A stretch of DNA of 50,433 nucleotides, taken from positions 1 to 50,433 of the forward strand of contig JBBQHI010000027.1 of NCBI GenBank assembly GCA_038323835.1. Reading direction: 5' to 3'. Both the position numbers and the translations under genes were made by a program. Under the pieces are notes generated by a model, which was given only the letters and a program-made list of their open reading frames with translations, searched no databases and was not told the origin of the DNA. The DNA is from JACVRW01 sp038323835. GTDB lineage: Bacteria > Actinomycetota > Thermoleophilia > Solirubrobacterales > Thermoleophilaceae. This document shows, piece after piece, positions 31,356 through 39,689 of the stretch. Position 1 is the first letter of the stretch. Every line of letters starts with the position of its first letter.

Positions 31356-32391
31356 CGGGTTCGGCCGCGAGCGCGCGGTAGAACTCGGCCTGCATCTCGC
31401 GCAGCCAGCGCTCGATCAGGAAGTGCGCGCGAACCCGCTCTCGGCCTTCGGCGCCAAGGCGCGAGCGCAGATCGGGGTCCGCCGCGAGCCGGCCGAGCGC
31501 CGCGGCCAGTGCCGGCGCGTCGTCGAGCGGGAACACGATTCCCGCGTCGCCCACCGCCTCGGGGTTCCCGGCGCCGTCGGACACCACCACCGGCAGCCCC
31601 CGCCCCATGGCCTCCAGCACCGCCAGCGAGAGGCCCTCGCGCTCCGAGGGCATGACGAAGGCATCGGCGGCGGCGAGCAGCCGCGGCACGTCGGCGCGGA
31701 AGCCGAGCACGCGCACGGCCGGGTCCCCGAGGCGCTCGAGCGCCTGGCGCTCGGGACCCTCGCCCGCGGCCAGGAGAACGGCCCCGCCGCCGAGCGTGCG
31801 CACGGCCTCCGCCGCCACCGCGGGACGCTTGCGCCGTTCGAGCTGGCCCGCGTAGAGCACGGCGAACGCGTTCGGGGGAAGCCCGAGCTCCCGCCTCGCG
31901 TCCTCGCGCTCGGCCGCGCCGATGGGCTCCGGCATCTCGATCCCGTTCAGCACCAGCCGCAGGCGGGCCGCGCCCGCGGGCGAGCACACCTCGCGCAGCT
32001 CGCGCATCTCGGGCTCGGACGCACAGACGGTCACGGCGGTGCGGGCCACTGCGCGGCTCATCGCCCGGCGCACCACGGCTCCCCGCACCCCCGCCGAGCG
32101 GCGCAGCAGGTGCAGGCCCTGGGTCTCCACCACCGACGGCCGGGGAGCCAGAAGGCGTCCGGTGAGCATCGCCGAGGTGTCCCCCATCACGTGCACGACG
32201 TCGGCGTCGCGCACGGCGCGGGCGAGAGCGCGTCGGCCGCCCGCCAGCGCGATGGCGGCCCGGGCCGGCGTCCGGTCCCCGGTCAGGTGCAGGCGACGAT
32301 GCTCGAACCCGCCCCCCGCGTTCTCCAGCACGTCCACCAGCGCTTCGCCCCCGCCTCCGGGGTGAGGCAGGATGTGCAGGAGGCGCGCCAC
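31315..32391 (-). CDS. GT4-family glycosyltransferase
   Basis: A 358-residue GT-B enzyme. Opening MARLLHILPHPGGGGEALVD has the glycine-rich loop; then ADVVHVMGDTSAMLTGR, SVVETQGLHLLRRS, VCASEPEMRELREV, LRLVLNGIEMPEP, FAVLYAGQLERRKRPAV, AVLLAAGEGPERQALERLG and AFVMPSEREGLSLAVLEAMG (E-x7-E). The GTG at 32391 lies 9 nt after TAGCCT. The last dozen residues (MAPGRDAASPSA) are encoded antisense to the GT2 gene and look unstructured, so the original stop may have been lost. It is divergent from the methyltransferase at 32433. Confidence 0.9.
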   Translation of the reverse strand: MARLLHILPHPGGGGEALVDVLENAGGGFEHRRLHLTGDRTPARAAIALAGGRRALARAVRDADVVHVMGDTSAMLTGRLLAPRPSVVETQGLHLLRRSAGVRGAVVRRAMSRAVARTAVTVCASEPEMRELREVCSPAGAARLRLVLNGIEMPEPIGAAEREDARRELGLPPNAFAVLYAGQLERRKRPAVAAEAVRTLGGGAVLLAAGEGPERQALERLGDPAVRVLGFRADVPRLLAAADAFVMPSEREGLSLAVLEAMGRGLPVVVSDGAGNPEAVGDAGIVFPLDDAPALAAALGRLAADPDLRSRLGAEGRERVRAHFLIERWLREMQAEFYRALAAEPVMAPGRDAASPSA

Positions 32392-32400
32392 GGCTGCGGG

Positions 32401-32425
32401 AGGCTACCGGCGCCGGCATTACCCT
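32401..32425. promoter_or_regulatory. Divergent leaderless promoters, hexamers TAGCCT (minus) and TACCCT (plus)
   Basis: TAGCCT (32406-32401, minus strand) ends 9 nt before the GTG at 32391. TACCCT (32420-32425) ends 7 nt before the TTG at 32433. Only 41 nt separate the two start codons, so there is no room for an untranslated leader with a ribosome site on either side. Confidence 0.5.
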
Positions 32426-32432
32426 CCGGGCC

Positions 32433-33365
32433 TTGGTCGAGGGCCGCACCGACACCTGCCCCGCGTGCGGCGCCGTCCGGCTCGCGCTCGCACTGAGCGA
32501 CGGCGCGGACCGCCTCCACCGGACCCCCGGGCGGTTCACCGTCCTGCGCTGCGAGCGGTGCGGCACCGGCGTCACGCGCCCACCGGCCGGACCGGAGGAG
32601 CTGGCCGCCTCCTACCCCTCGGGCTACGGGCCCTACGAGCTGCCCGCCAACCCCCTGGCCCGCGTGGCCTCGCGCCTGATCCGCGGGCTACAGGCCCGGC
32701 AGGCACTCAGGGGCATGCCGCTCGGACCGCTCCGGGAGCTTCCTCCCTCCCGCGCGATCGACGTGGGCTGCGGCCGCGGTGACCTCGCCGCCGTGCTGGT
32801 GGAGCGGGGCTGGCGCGTGACCGGAGTGGAGCCCTCGGCGGACGCCTGCGCCGTGGCCGCCTCCCGCGGCGTGGACGCGCGGGGGGGCACCCTCGCGGAG
32901 GTGGAGCTCGAGCCCGGCGCCTATGCCGGGGCCGTGTTCCAGCACTCCCTGGAGCACGTCACCGAGCCGGTGGCCGACCTGCGGGTCGTGAGGCGCGCGC
33001 TTGCGCCGGGCGGTCTCGTGTCCGTCACGGTGCCCAACTTCGGCTCGTGGCAGGCGCGGCGCTTCGGCTCACGCTGGTTTCACCTCGATCTGCCGCGCCA
33101 CCGCGTGCACTTCACGCCCGAGGGACTGCGTGCTGCGCTGGAAGCCGCCGGCCTGGAGGTGGTTGAGGTGCACACCTCCAGCAGCACGATGGGTCTGCCG
33201 GCCAGCATGCAGTACGCGCTGGCCGGGCGCTGCCTCTTCCCCGACGGCCTCCGCCTGCGCGTGGCCCTCGGCCTGTGCGCCCTCACCTACCCGCTGGCCC
33301 TGGCCGGCGACCGCCTCGCCGGCCCGGGCGACCTGCTCCACGCCGTTGCGCGCCGGCCCGCGTGA
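32433..33365 (+). CDS. SAM-dependent methyltransferase with N-terminal zinc-ribbon-like motif
   Basis: A 310-residue protein. Residues 9-44 carry CPAC and CERCG pairs, a probable zinc knuckle like that of sugar C- and O-methyltransferases. The catalytic domain follows: SRAIDVGCGRGDLAAVLVE (motif I), WRVTGVEPSADACAVAAS, GAVFQHSLEHVTEPVADLR, APGGLVSVTVPNFGSWQAR and FHLDLPRHRVHFTPEGL, typical of Methyltransf_23-type proteins in surface-glycan clusters. A hydrophobic stretch near 270-285 may touch the membrane. The TTG start is chosen because TACCCT lies 7 nt upstream. Its last 83 nt overlap the convergent GT4 gene. Confidence 0.88.
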   Translation: MVEGRTDTCPACGAVRLALALSDGADRLHRTPGRFTVLRCERCGTGVTRPPAGPEELAASYPSGYGPYELPANPLARVASRLIRGLQARQALRGMPLGPLRELPPSRAIDVGCGRGDLAAVLVERGWRVTGVEPSADACAVAASRGVDARGGTLAEVELEPGAYAGAVFQHSLEHVTEPVADLRVVRRALAPGGLVSVTVPNFGSWQARRFGSRWFHLDLPRHRVHFTPEGLRAALEAAGLEVVEVHTSSSTMGLPASMQYALAGRCLFPDGLRLRVALGLCALTYPLALAGDRLAGPGDLLHAVARRPA

Positions 33366-34605
33366 TCGCGGCCTCGATCTCCTCCTCCATCGCCAGAGCG
33401 GGAGCCGGGTAGGTGAAGCGGTCGAGCCCGTGGGGGGCGTAGGCGGCCGACAGCTCGCCCGTGACCACCCGGCGCAGCGCCCCCGCCGCGGCCTGGGCGT
33501 CGCCGCCCGGCACGCACACCCCGACGCCCGTCTCGCGCACGATCCGCGCGGCCTCGCTGCGGTCCCCGAGCGCCACCACGGGCCGGCCGGCGGCGATGTA
33601 CTCCACCAGCTTGCCCGGGCTCTCCACGGCGCGGTCGGAGGTCATGAGGAGGAGGGCGTCGGCCGAGCGCTGCAGGGCCAGCGACTCCTCGCGGGAGAGA
33701 TGCCCGAGGTGGCGCACGGCGTCGCCCATGCCGAGGCCAGCCAGCAGCTCTTCCTCGACGGCCGTGGTGGGCCCGGCCAGCACGAGCCGCAGCCGCGACC
33801 CGACCTCGGGCTCGCGCTCGCGGAGGCGGCGGAGCGCCGCGAAGAGGGTGTCGGGGCTCCGGCCCCACTCGCCCGACAGGTGGCCCGTGTGCACGAGCGT
33901 GACCGGCGCTCCGGGGGCGGGCGGCGCCGGCGGCTCGCCGGCGCCGAGGTCCGGGTCCCAGCCGTTCGGGATGGAGCGAACCGAACGGCCGAAGCGGGTC
34001 TCGAGCTCCTCCGCAGCGGCGTCCTGGAGCGCCACCACCCCGTCGGCCCGGGCCGTCACGAGGCGCTCCAGCCGGCGGTCGAGGGCGCGCTGGGGCGCGG
34101 TGGGGAACTCGGGCTTGAAGCGCCAGGGGTCGCGGAACTCCACCACCCACGCGGCGCCGCGGGCCGCGGCGAGGCCGGCGAGGTTGCTCGACTCGGTGGG
34201 CGAGCTGGTGATCACGCACTCGATCCCGTGGGCGGCCACCAGGCGGCGGGTGGCCCTCACCGCCGCCGGGGTCCATGAGAGCAGCGTGAGCTCGGGGACC
34301 ACCACCTTGGTAAGCAGGCCGGGCGGCGGCGTGCCGGTGGGCGGCGGGGCGCCCTGCGCGGTGGCCGGCGGGCGGCGGGTGAGCCGCCGCAGCGTCGGGT
34401 TGGCGAAGAGGTCGCCGGCGCGGTGCACTCGATCGGCGGCGTCGGTGGGCAGGGCGCCGTAGCCGGAGGTGGTGAGCACGTGCACCTCGTGCCCGCGGCG
34501 GCGCAGGTACTTGGCCATCGTGAGCGGCCGAGCGCTGTTGGCCGGGACCGGCGGGTAGTAGTACGAGACGAGCAGCAGCCGCCGCGGCACGGGAGCCCGC
34601 GACAT
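33283..34605 (-). CDS. GT4-family glycosyltransferase
   Basis: A 440-residue GT-B enzyme: RRLLLVSYYYPPVPANSARP opening, VITSSPTESSNLAGL, AWVVEFRDPWRFKPEFP, VRSIPNGWDPDLG, VTLVHTGHLSGEWGRSPDTL, LRLVLAGPTTAVEEELL and LLMTSDRAVESPGKLVEYIA, where an SPGK-KLVEY motif replaces the usual E-x7-E. This is the WcaI/PimB-like subtype common in capsule clusters. Its last ~28 codons (AITRAGAQRRGAGRPGRRGG onward) are Arg/Gly/Pro-rich and lie antisense to the methyltransferase gene, so they look like a 3' extension. The ATG is 2 nt after the stop of the upstream methyltransferase gene, so they form an operon. Confidence 0.9.
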   Translation of the reverse strand: MSRAPVPRRLLLVSYYYPPVPANSARPLTMAKYLRRRGHEVHVLTTSGYGALPTDAADRVHRAGDLFANPTLRRLTRRPPATAQGAPPPTGTPPPGLLTKVVVPELTLLSWTPAAVRATRRLVAAHGIECVITSSPTESSNLAGLAAARGAAWVVEFRDPWRFKPEFPTAPQRALDRRLERLVTARADGVVALQDAAAEELETRFGRSVRSIPNGWDPDLGAGEPPAPPAPGAPVTLVHTGHLSGEWGRSPDTLFAALRRLREREPEVGSRLRLVLAGPTTAVEEELLAGLGMGDAVRHLGHLSREESLALQRSADALLLMTSDRAVESPGKLVEYIAAGRPVVALGDRSEAARIVRETGVGVCVPGGDAQAAAGALRRVVTGELSAAYAPHGLDRFTYPAPALAMEEEIEAAITRAGAQRRGAGRPGRRGGRRPGPAGR

Positions 34606-34607
34606 GC

Positions 34608-35456
34608 TCAGCGGCCGAGGACCACCACGTCCTGCAGGCGGCCCGGGCGCTCCAGCAGGGTGGTGGACGTGAAGATCTCGCCCCAGTGCTCGCGGATGTA
34701 GTCCGGGCTGTGAAAGGCGAGGCCCCAGGCGTCGTCGGCGTCGATGAACTGGAGCGCGCTCCAGTGCGAGGCGGCGGCGGGCTCGAACACGAAGCCGCTC
34801 TGCTCGAGCGAGCCGTGGGCGGCGATGCGATCGCTGTCCACGGCCACGCTGCTCGCCTTGGAGAATCCCTGGAACGCCCTCTCGCCGTGCACGGTGACCA
34901 GCGCGAGGCCACCGGGCTTCAGCACGCGCCGGATCTCACGCAGCCAGCGGAACTGCGAGTCCTCGTCGAGGTGGGTCAGCACCGACACCGAGTAGAGGAG
35001 GTCGAAGGTCTCGTCCGCGTAGGGCAGCGGAGGCTCGAAGCGATTCACCTCCACGTCCAGGTTCGGGTGGTTGCGCGCGAGCCAGCGTACGGCGTCCACG
35101 TCGATGTCGCAGCCATGGAACGAGGACGAGGGATGGGCGCGGGCCAGCGGCACGAGGACCCGGCCGCACCCGCAGCCGAAGTCGAGCACGTCCCGGAAGT
35201 CCTCGAAGGAGCGGCCGGCATCGGCCACCGCCGCCTCGATGTCGGCCGTGAGGTTGCGGCTCGAGTCCACGAACACGTCCACGCGGGGGCCCCCGACGCG
35301 GGCCCGCAGCATCACCCCGGGGATCGGGGCGGCGTACCCCGTCCGGCGCCGGTAGGCGCGCACCACCAGGGGATCGATCGCCTCGAGCCCGAACTGGACC
35401 GCGCGCTTGGCCGGGCCGGGGAGGTGCGCGGCAGCGGTCTGCAGCATGGCCGGCAC
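34608..35456 (-). CDS. Class I SAM-dependent methyltransferase
   Basis: A 282-residue protein. A helical N-terminal region (AKRAVQFGLEAIDPLVVRAY) precedes RDVLDFGCGCGRVLVPLAR (motif I), SFHGCDIDVDAVRWLARN, FDLLYSVSVLTHLDEDSQF and LKPGGLALVTVHGERAFQG. The GTG at 35456 is preferred because TAGGCT ends exactly 7 nt upstream; ATG 35447 would shorten it by three residues. The domain resembles the catalytic half of the methyltransferase at 21477-22724 (both show FGC-S/G-C-G-RV and GCDI/GCDPI patterns), which suggests paralogy. It probably methylates the glycan before or during assembly. Confidence 0.88.
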   Translation of the reverse strand: MPAMLQTAAAHLPGPAKRAVQFGLEAIDPLVVRAYRRRTGYAAPIPGVMLRARVGGPRVDVFVDSSRNLTADIEAAVADAGRSFEDFRDVLDFGCGCGRVLVPLARAHPSSSFHGCDIDVDAVRWLARNHPNLDVEVNRFEPPLPYADETFDLLYSVSVLTHLDEDSQFRWLREIRRVLKPGGLALVTVHGERAFQGFSKASSVAVDSDRIAAHGSLEQSGFVFEPAAASHWSALQFIDADDAWGLAFHSPDYIREHWGEIFTSTTLLERPGRLQDVVVLGR

Positions 35457-35463
35457 GCGCCGC

Positions 35464-35469
35464 AGCCTA
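35464..35469 (-). promoter_or_regulatory. -10 hexamer TAGGCT before the 34608-35456 methyltransferase gene
   Basis: On the minus strand TAGGCT ends 7 nt before the GTG at 35456. It lies in the 29-nt gap after the upstream GT4 gene, so the methyltransferase-GT4 pair may be transcribed independently. Confidence 0.45.
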
Positions 35470-35485
35470 CCGACCGCTCCCGGCG

Positions 35486-36598
35486 TCAGCGGGCGACAAG
35501 CCCGCGGTAGAGCCCGTTCCAGCGCCGGGCCGCGTGCCCGGCCCCGAAGCGCTCGGCCGCACGCTCGGACTGGGCCCGCCGGTCGAAGCCGCGGACCCGG
35601 TCGAGCATCCGCCCGAGCCCCTCGGCCAGCGCCTCCGGGTCGCCCGCGTCCACCAGCAGCCCGGCGTCCTCGTCCACCAGCTCGGGCAGCGCGCCCACCC
35701 GCGAAGCCAGCACGGGAAGGCCGCAGCACATCCCCTCGGCCGCGGCCACGGAGAAGGTCTCCCACTCGCTGGGGACGGCGAGCACGTCGGCCGAGCGCAT
35801 GCCCGCCGCCACCCGCTCGCGCGGCAGGCGGCCCCGGAAATCCACCCGGTCGAGCAGGCCCGCTGCCGCGGCGCGATGCTCGCACTCGGCGCGCTGCGGC
35901 CCGTCCCCCACCACGGTCAATTGGAGGTCGGCGCCCGTGCTCGCCACGCGGCCCACGGCATCGATCAGCCGCGGCACGCCCTTGACGGGGACGAGCGAGG
36001 CCACCACGAGCACGCGGGCCGGGCCGGGCTCCCGCTCGCGGTCCGGCGGCCGGAAGAGGTCGGTATCCACCCCGTTCGGCATCACCTCGATCCGGGCCCG
36101 CGGGCTCATCGCCGCGATGGCCGTGGCCAGGCTCTCGCTCACCGGGCACACCACGTCCGCCGCCCGGTAGGCGCGCGCCGCGGCGAGCCGGCTCCAGCGC
36201 CCGAGCGCCCCCCGGGCCACGCCCGAATAGTGCTCCGAGACCACGAGCGGCAACCGGCGGGCCCGGGCCACCGGCACCGCGGCCAGCGCCGCCGTGTAGA
36301 CGTGGGCGTGCAGCACGTCGGCCGGGCAGCCGTGCCGGGCCAGATGCCGCACGGCCCGGGCGGTGGCGGCCAGCTCCCACGCCGTGGACGTGCCCGGCGG
36401 CAACCGCTCCGGAACGCCGCAGCGGATAACGCGCAGCCGATCGTCGGCCTCCTCGCGCAGTCCCGCCCCGGCCCGCGAGCGGAGGTGCACCACGGCCACC
36501 TCGTGATCGGCCGCCACGGCCAGCGCCTGGTCCCGGACGAAGGACCCGGAGCCGTCGCCGGCCTCCGGAAACCATGGCGTGACCACCACGATCCTCAT
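35486..36598 (-). CDS. GT4-family glycosyltransferase
   Basis: A 370-residue GT-B enzyme: MRIVVVTPWFPEAGDGSGSF, DVLHAHVYTAALAAVPVARA, LPLVVSEHYSGVARGALGRW, VVCPVSESLATAI, IEVMPNGVDTDLFRPP, RVLVVASLVPVKGVPRLIDA, LQLTVVGDGPQRAECEHRA and VLAVPSEWETFSVAAAEGMC with the E-x7-E motif. Length and motifs are ordinary for GT4. The ATG at 36598 gives the conserved MRIVVVTPWFP opening; GTG 36637 is an in-frame alternative adding 13 residues. It is divergent from the methyltransferase at 36649 and is followed 29 nt later by another methyltransferase gene. Confidence 0.92.
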   Translation of the reverse strand: MRIVVVTPWFPEAGDGSGSFVRDQALAVAADHEVAVVHLRSRAGAGLREEADDRLRVIRCGVPERLPPGTSTAWELAATARAVRHLARHGCPADVLHAHVYTAALAAVPVARARRLPLVVSEHYSGVARGALGRWSRLAAARAYRAADVVCPVSESLATAIAAMSPRARIEVMPNGVDTDLFRPPDREREPGPARVLVVASLVPVKGVPRLIDAVGRVASTGADLQLTVVGDGPQRAECEHRAAAAGLLDRVDFRGRLPRERVAAGMRSADVLAVPSEWETFSVAAAEGMCCGLPVLASRVGALPELVDEDAGLLVDAGDPEALAEGLGRMLDRVRGFDRRAQSERAAERFGAGHAARRWNGLYRGLVAR

Positions 36599-36648
36599 CG
36601 CGCTCGCGCTTCCGGTGCGCTCCCGGACGTCTGCCACACTGCCCCGCC

Positions 36649-37449
36649 ATGCCGCCCGCCGGGATCGACGTCCGCGACTACTGGGAGCGCCGCCTGGAGG
36701 CCCACGACGGACTCGGCGGCGTGGGCTGGCTCGGCCTCGGGGAGTCGTTCAACCGCTGGATGTACGCCGTGCGCCGGCGCGTGTTCGAGCGTGCCGCCCG
36801 GCGCGCCGCCGGCGGCGGGCTGGCCGGCCTGCGCGTGCTCGACGTGGGCTCGGGCAGCGGCTTCTACCTGGACTGCTGGCGGCGCCTGGGCGTGGCCTCG
36901 GTCACGGCGTCGGACCTGACGCAGGTGGTGGTGGACCGGCTGCGCGAGCGGCGCCGCGGGGTGAAGGTGGTCCGCCTCGACATCGGCGGCGACGACCCGT
37001 CCGCCGGGGGCGAGACCTACGACGCGCTCTCCGCCATGGACGTGCTCTTCCACATCGTGGACGAGGACGCCTACCGCCGGGCGCTGCACAACATCGCCGG
37101 CCTGCTGGCCCCCGGCGGGATCCTGCTCTTCTCGGAGAACTTCCTCACCGCCGGAGCGGCCCGCGCGAGTCACCAGGTCAGCCGCTCCGACGCCGAGATC
37201 AGGGCGCTGCTCGCCGACGCCGGGCTCGAGCCGGTGGAGCTGCGCCCGATGTTCTGGCTCATGAACACCCCCGTGGACTCGGACAGCCGCGCTCTCGCCC
37301 TGTGGTGGCGGCTCCTGACCCGGGCGGTCGGCATCCACGACGTGCTGGGCCGCGTGGCCGGGGCGCTCCTGTACCCGGTGGAGCTCGTGCTGGTGGGCCG
37401 GAGCGGCCGCGGGCCCTCCACGAAGCTCATGACCTGCCGGAGGCGCTGA
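36649..37449 (+). CDS. Class I SAM-dependent methyltransferase
   Basis: A 266-residue protein. The N-terminus GIDVRDYWERRLEAHDGLGG and GWLGLGESFNRWMYAVRRR is followed by LRVLDVGSGSGFYLDCWRR (motif I), VTASDLTQVVVDRLRER (motif II), YDALSAMDVLFHIVDEDAYR and APGGILLFSENFLT. The DYWE entry is common in methyltransferases of O-antigen and lipooligosaccharide clusters. CACACT, 8 nt before the ATG, is a weak match to the local -10 pattern. The last 23 nt overlap the convergent flippase gene. Confidence 0.87.
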   Translation: MPPAGIDVRDYWERRLEAHDGLGGVGWLGLGESFNRWMYAVRRRVFERAARRAAGGGLAGLRVLDVGSGSGFYLDCWRRLGVASVTASDLTQVVVDRLRERRRGVKVVRLDIGGDDPSAGGETYDALSAMDVLFHIVDEDAYRRALHNIAGLLAPGGILLFSENFLTAGAARASHQVSRSDAEIRALLADAGLEPVELRPMFWLMNTPVDSDSRALALWWRLLTRAVGIHDVLGRVAGALLYPVELVLVGRSGRGPSTKLMTCRRR

Positions 37450-38797
37450 GCCCCAGGCGCACTCGCACGTCGCGGAGCGCGCGACCGTAGTCGCGCAACT
37501 CGTCGCGGCCGGGCACGAGCAGGGGTAGCACCGAGCGCCCGGTGGCCCGCCGGTAGTAGTGCACGGCGAGGAGGAAGGTAAGCGTGTACGAGGCGGTGGA
37601 GGCCAGCGCCGCGCCGGTGGCGTCGAACGGCGGGATCAGAGCGAGGTAGAGCGCCATCGTGAGCGGGGTGGCGATCAGGCTGCTGTAGAGGCTGTAGGCG
37701 GGCCGGCCGCGGCCGAGGATGGTCGCGAACAGCACGTTGCCCACCCCCAGCAGAGACACCCCGGGGAGCAGGATCAGGCCCAGCACCACAGCGTCCCCGA
37801 AGTCGTCCCCGTACACCGGCTTCACCAGGCCCACCAGGGCGAGGGCCAGCACCGCGGCCACCAGCACGGTGATCAGCACCACGTGGCGCACGCTCTTCTC
37901 CTCCACCATCTCGCGGTGGTCCCGCTCCTCCCGCGAGTCGCCCGCGCTCAGCTGAGCCACCCGCGGGAACACCACCGAGCTGAGGGCGCGGGGCAGCAGC
38001 CACATGACGCTGGTGACCGACACGGCCACCGAGTAGAGGCCCACGTCGGCCGTGGTGGCCAGCGCGTTCAGCAGGAGCAGGTCGAGGCGGAAGTTCAGGA
38101 GGGCGAGCACGTTCGCGGGATAGGTCTTCATCCCGAAGCGAAGCGCCTCGGCCACGATGCCCTCCGAGGACGGCCTGCGCTCCAGCGGCCGGACGTTGCG
38201 GAACGCCCAGGCGATCCCCGCCGCGGCGGCCACGGCCTGCGAGGCGGCCAGGCCGATCACCGCGCCCTTCAGGTCGATCGCTGCGCAGAGCGCGGTCACG
38301 GCGGCCACCATCGCCACGGCCTGGATCACCGGGAAGGCCACGTAGGCCTCGTAGCGCGAGAGCGCCACGGCCAGGCTTGCGGAATAGAGCCACGAGAGCG
38401 CGAACGGCATCCCGATCAGGGCGATCAGGACGAGGTCGGTGTCGAGCCCTGCGAAGGCCGACGGCGCGGCCAGCCGGGCCAGGAGTCCCACCCCCACCAT
38501 GGCCAGGCCGAGGCCGAGCGCTGCGGCCTGGGTCCGCACGAACGCGGCCCAGGGCGCCCAGCGGCCCGACCCGACGAAGTAGGTGATGCCGGCGTCGAGG
38601 CCGGCCGCGCCGAAGCTGGTGAGGATCGTGAGCAGGGAGAGGGCGATCGCGTAAGCGCCCGCCCCGCCCGGCCCCAGCAGCCGGGCCACGGCCACGGTGG
38701 AGAGGGCGCCCGAGGCGGCCACCACGATCTGCCCGCCCGAGTTGAGCACGGCACCCGCGCGCAGCGGGCGCACCGGCTGGTCCGGCGAGGACTCCAT
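37427..38797 (-). CDS. Polysaccharide flippase, Wzx/MATE-like (MVF superfamily)
   Basis: A 456-residue integral membrane protein with about 12 to 14 hydrophobic helices, expected to flip lipid-linked sugar units. Visible landmarks: LNSGGQIVVAASGALSTVAV as helix 1, LGPGGAGAYAIALSLLTI, AGLDAGITYFVGSGRW, FRLDLLLLNALATTADVGLY, a block typical of the family, RALSSVVFPRVAQLSAGD and LLPGVSLLGVGNVLFATILG. The ATG at 38797 is chosen because the preceding in-frame codons overlap the end of the upstream methyltransferase gene. It follows that gene by 38 nt on the same strand. A second flippase sits at 43069-44604, and an ABC exporter at 19403-21477. Confidence 0.9.
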   Translation of the reverse strand: MESSPDQPVRPLRAGAVLNSGGQIVVAASGALSTVAVARLLGPGGAGAYAIALSLLTILTSFGAAGLDAGITYFVGSGRWAPWAAFVRTQAAALGLGLAMVGVGLLARLAAPSAFAGLDTDLVLIALIGMPFALSWLYSASLAVALSRYEAYVAFPVIQAVAMVAAVTALCAAIDLKGAVIGLAASQAVAAAAGIAWAFRNVRPLERRPSSEGIVAEALRFGMKTYPANVLALLNFRLDLLLLNALATTADVGLYSVAVSVTSVMWLLPRALSSVVFPRVAQLSAGDSREERDHREMVEEKSVRHVVLITVLVAAVLALALVGLVKPVYGDDFGDAVVLGLILLPGVSLLGVGNVLFATILGRGRPAYSLYSSLIATPLTMALYLALIPPFDATGAALASTASYTLTFLLAVHYYRRATGRSVLPLLVPGRDELRDYGRALRDVRVRLGLSASGRS

Positions 38798-38835
38798 GGG
38801 ACTGGGAATGGTGACGCCGGCCGGGGTCGGCGCCG

Positions 38836-39633
38836 TCAGCGGACCGTATACGCGCCGATCAGGTAGCCGCTGAGCCACGGCGGGTTGAAGCGGCGCAGCC
38901 CCGGCAGATGGCGCCCCACGGTCTTCTGGAGCCCAAGGGCCACGGCCCACAGCGGCATCGTCCGGGCGCTCTTCTCCTCCAGGATCGCGAACACCCCGGG
39001 CTCGAAGCCGCCCACGTACTCGCGAAAGCGCCGCTCGAGGCCGAGCTCGCGCTCGAAGGCGTCCCAGCGCTCGATCTCGAGGATGTCCGGGTTGTGCACC
39101 GCCAGGCGCTCGGGGCCGAGGCGGGACATGAACCAGCGGTTCACCCCCACGATGTTCGGCGCGCCCACGATCAGCGTCCCGCCCGGCGCCACGAGGCGCG
39201 CGTGGGCCTCGATCACGCCGGTGAGGTCGGTGAAGTGCTCGATCAGGCCGAGCGAGTAGACGACGTCGAAGCGGCCGATGTCGAGGCCGGCGAAGAGGTC
39301 GGCGTGGTGCACGTCCAGGGGGATGCCGAGCAGCTCGTAGTTCCGCCGGGCGAGCGCGCAGCCCTCGGCCGAGAAGTCGAGCACCGAGCAGCGGTAGCCG
39401 AACGTGCGGTGAAGGTAGGCGAGGTACTGGCCCGGTGCGCCGCCCACCTCGAGCACGCTGCGTGCGGGATCGCGGGACAGGGTGCGATCGAACACGTCCA
39501 GGAGGGCGTTCGCCTGGAGCGCGTGGGGCTCGCGGCGCATCTCGCGGGGGAGGTCCGTGCCCTCCCAGTAGCCGTCCCAGTAGCGCTCGTCCGTGAAGCG
39601 GCGTCCTTCGGATCTGGTGGCGGCGCCCGGCAC
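38836..39633 (-). CDS. Class I SAM-dependent methyltransferase
   Basis: A 265-residue protein: RFTDERYWDGYWEGTDLPRE at the N-terminus, SVLEVGGAPGQYLAYLHRTF (motif I variant EVGGAPG), RCSVLDFSAEGCALARRNYE, DVVYSLGLIEHFTDLTGVIE and APGGTLIVGAPNIVGVNRWF. The late region AVALGLQKTVGRHLPGL looks amphipathic, perhaps membrane-associated. The GTG at 39633 lies 10 nt after TACGAT. It is divergent from lhgO and followed by the flippase gene. The substrate is presumably a glycan or its lipid carrier. Confidence 0.87.
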   Translation of the reverse strand: MPGAATRSEGRRFTDERYWDGYWEGTDLPREMRREPHALQANALLDVFDRTLSRDPARSVLEVGGAPGQYLAYLHRTFGYRCSVLDFSAEGCALARRNYELLGIPLDVHHADLFAGLDIGRFDVVYSLGLIEHFTDLTGVIEAHARLVAPGGTLIVGAPNIVGVNRWFMSRLGPERLAVHNPDILEIERWDAFERELGLERRFREYVGGFEPGVFAILEEKSARTMPLWAVALGLQKTVGRHLPGLRRFNPPWLSGYLIGAYTVR

Positions 39634-39643
39634 GACGCCGCCG

Positions 39644-39682
39644 ATCGTAGCGGGCCTTTCAGGCGGCGCCCGTGCGTAATCT
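39644..39682. promoter_or_regulatory. Divergent leaderless promoters between methyltransferase and lhgO
   Basis: TACGAT (39649-39644, minus strand) ends 10 nt before the GTG at 39633. TAATCT (39677-39682) ends 7 nt before the ATG at 39690. The plus-strand spacing rules out the GTG at 39672 as lhgO start, because it lies upstream of the hexamer. Confidence 0.5.
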
Positions 39683-39689
39683 CATCGCG

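Noticed and set aside
37559..38866. 435-codon plus-strand frame through the flippase gene
   Set aside because: Composition dominated by His, Gly, Arg and Gln without hydrophobic helices; the minus strand encodes a clean multi-helix protein.
39672..39689. GTG at 39672 as lhgO start
   Set aside because: It precedes the TAATCT -10; ATG 39690 gives the normal N-terminus ahead of the FAD-binding strand.
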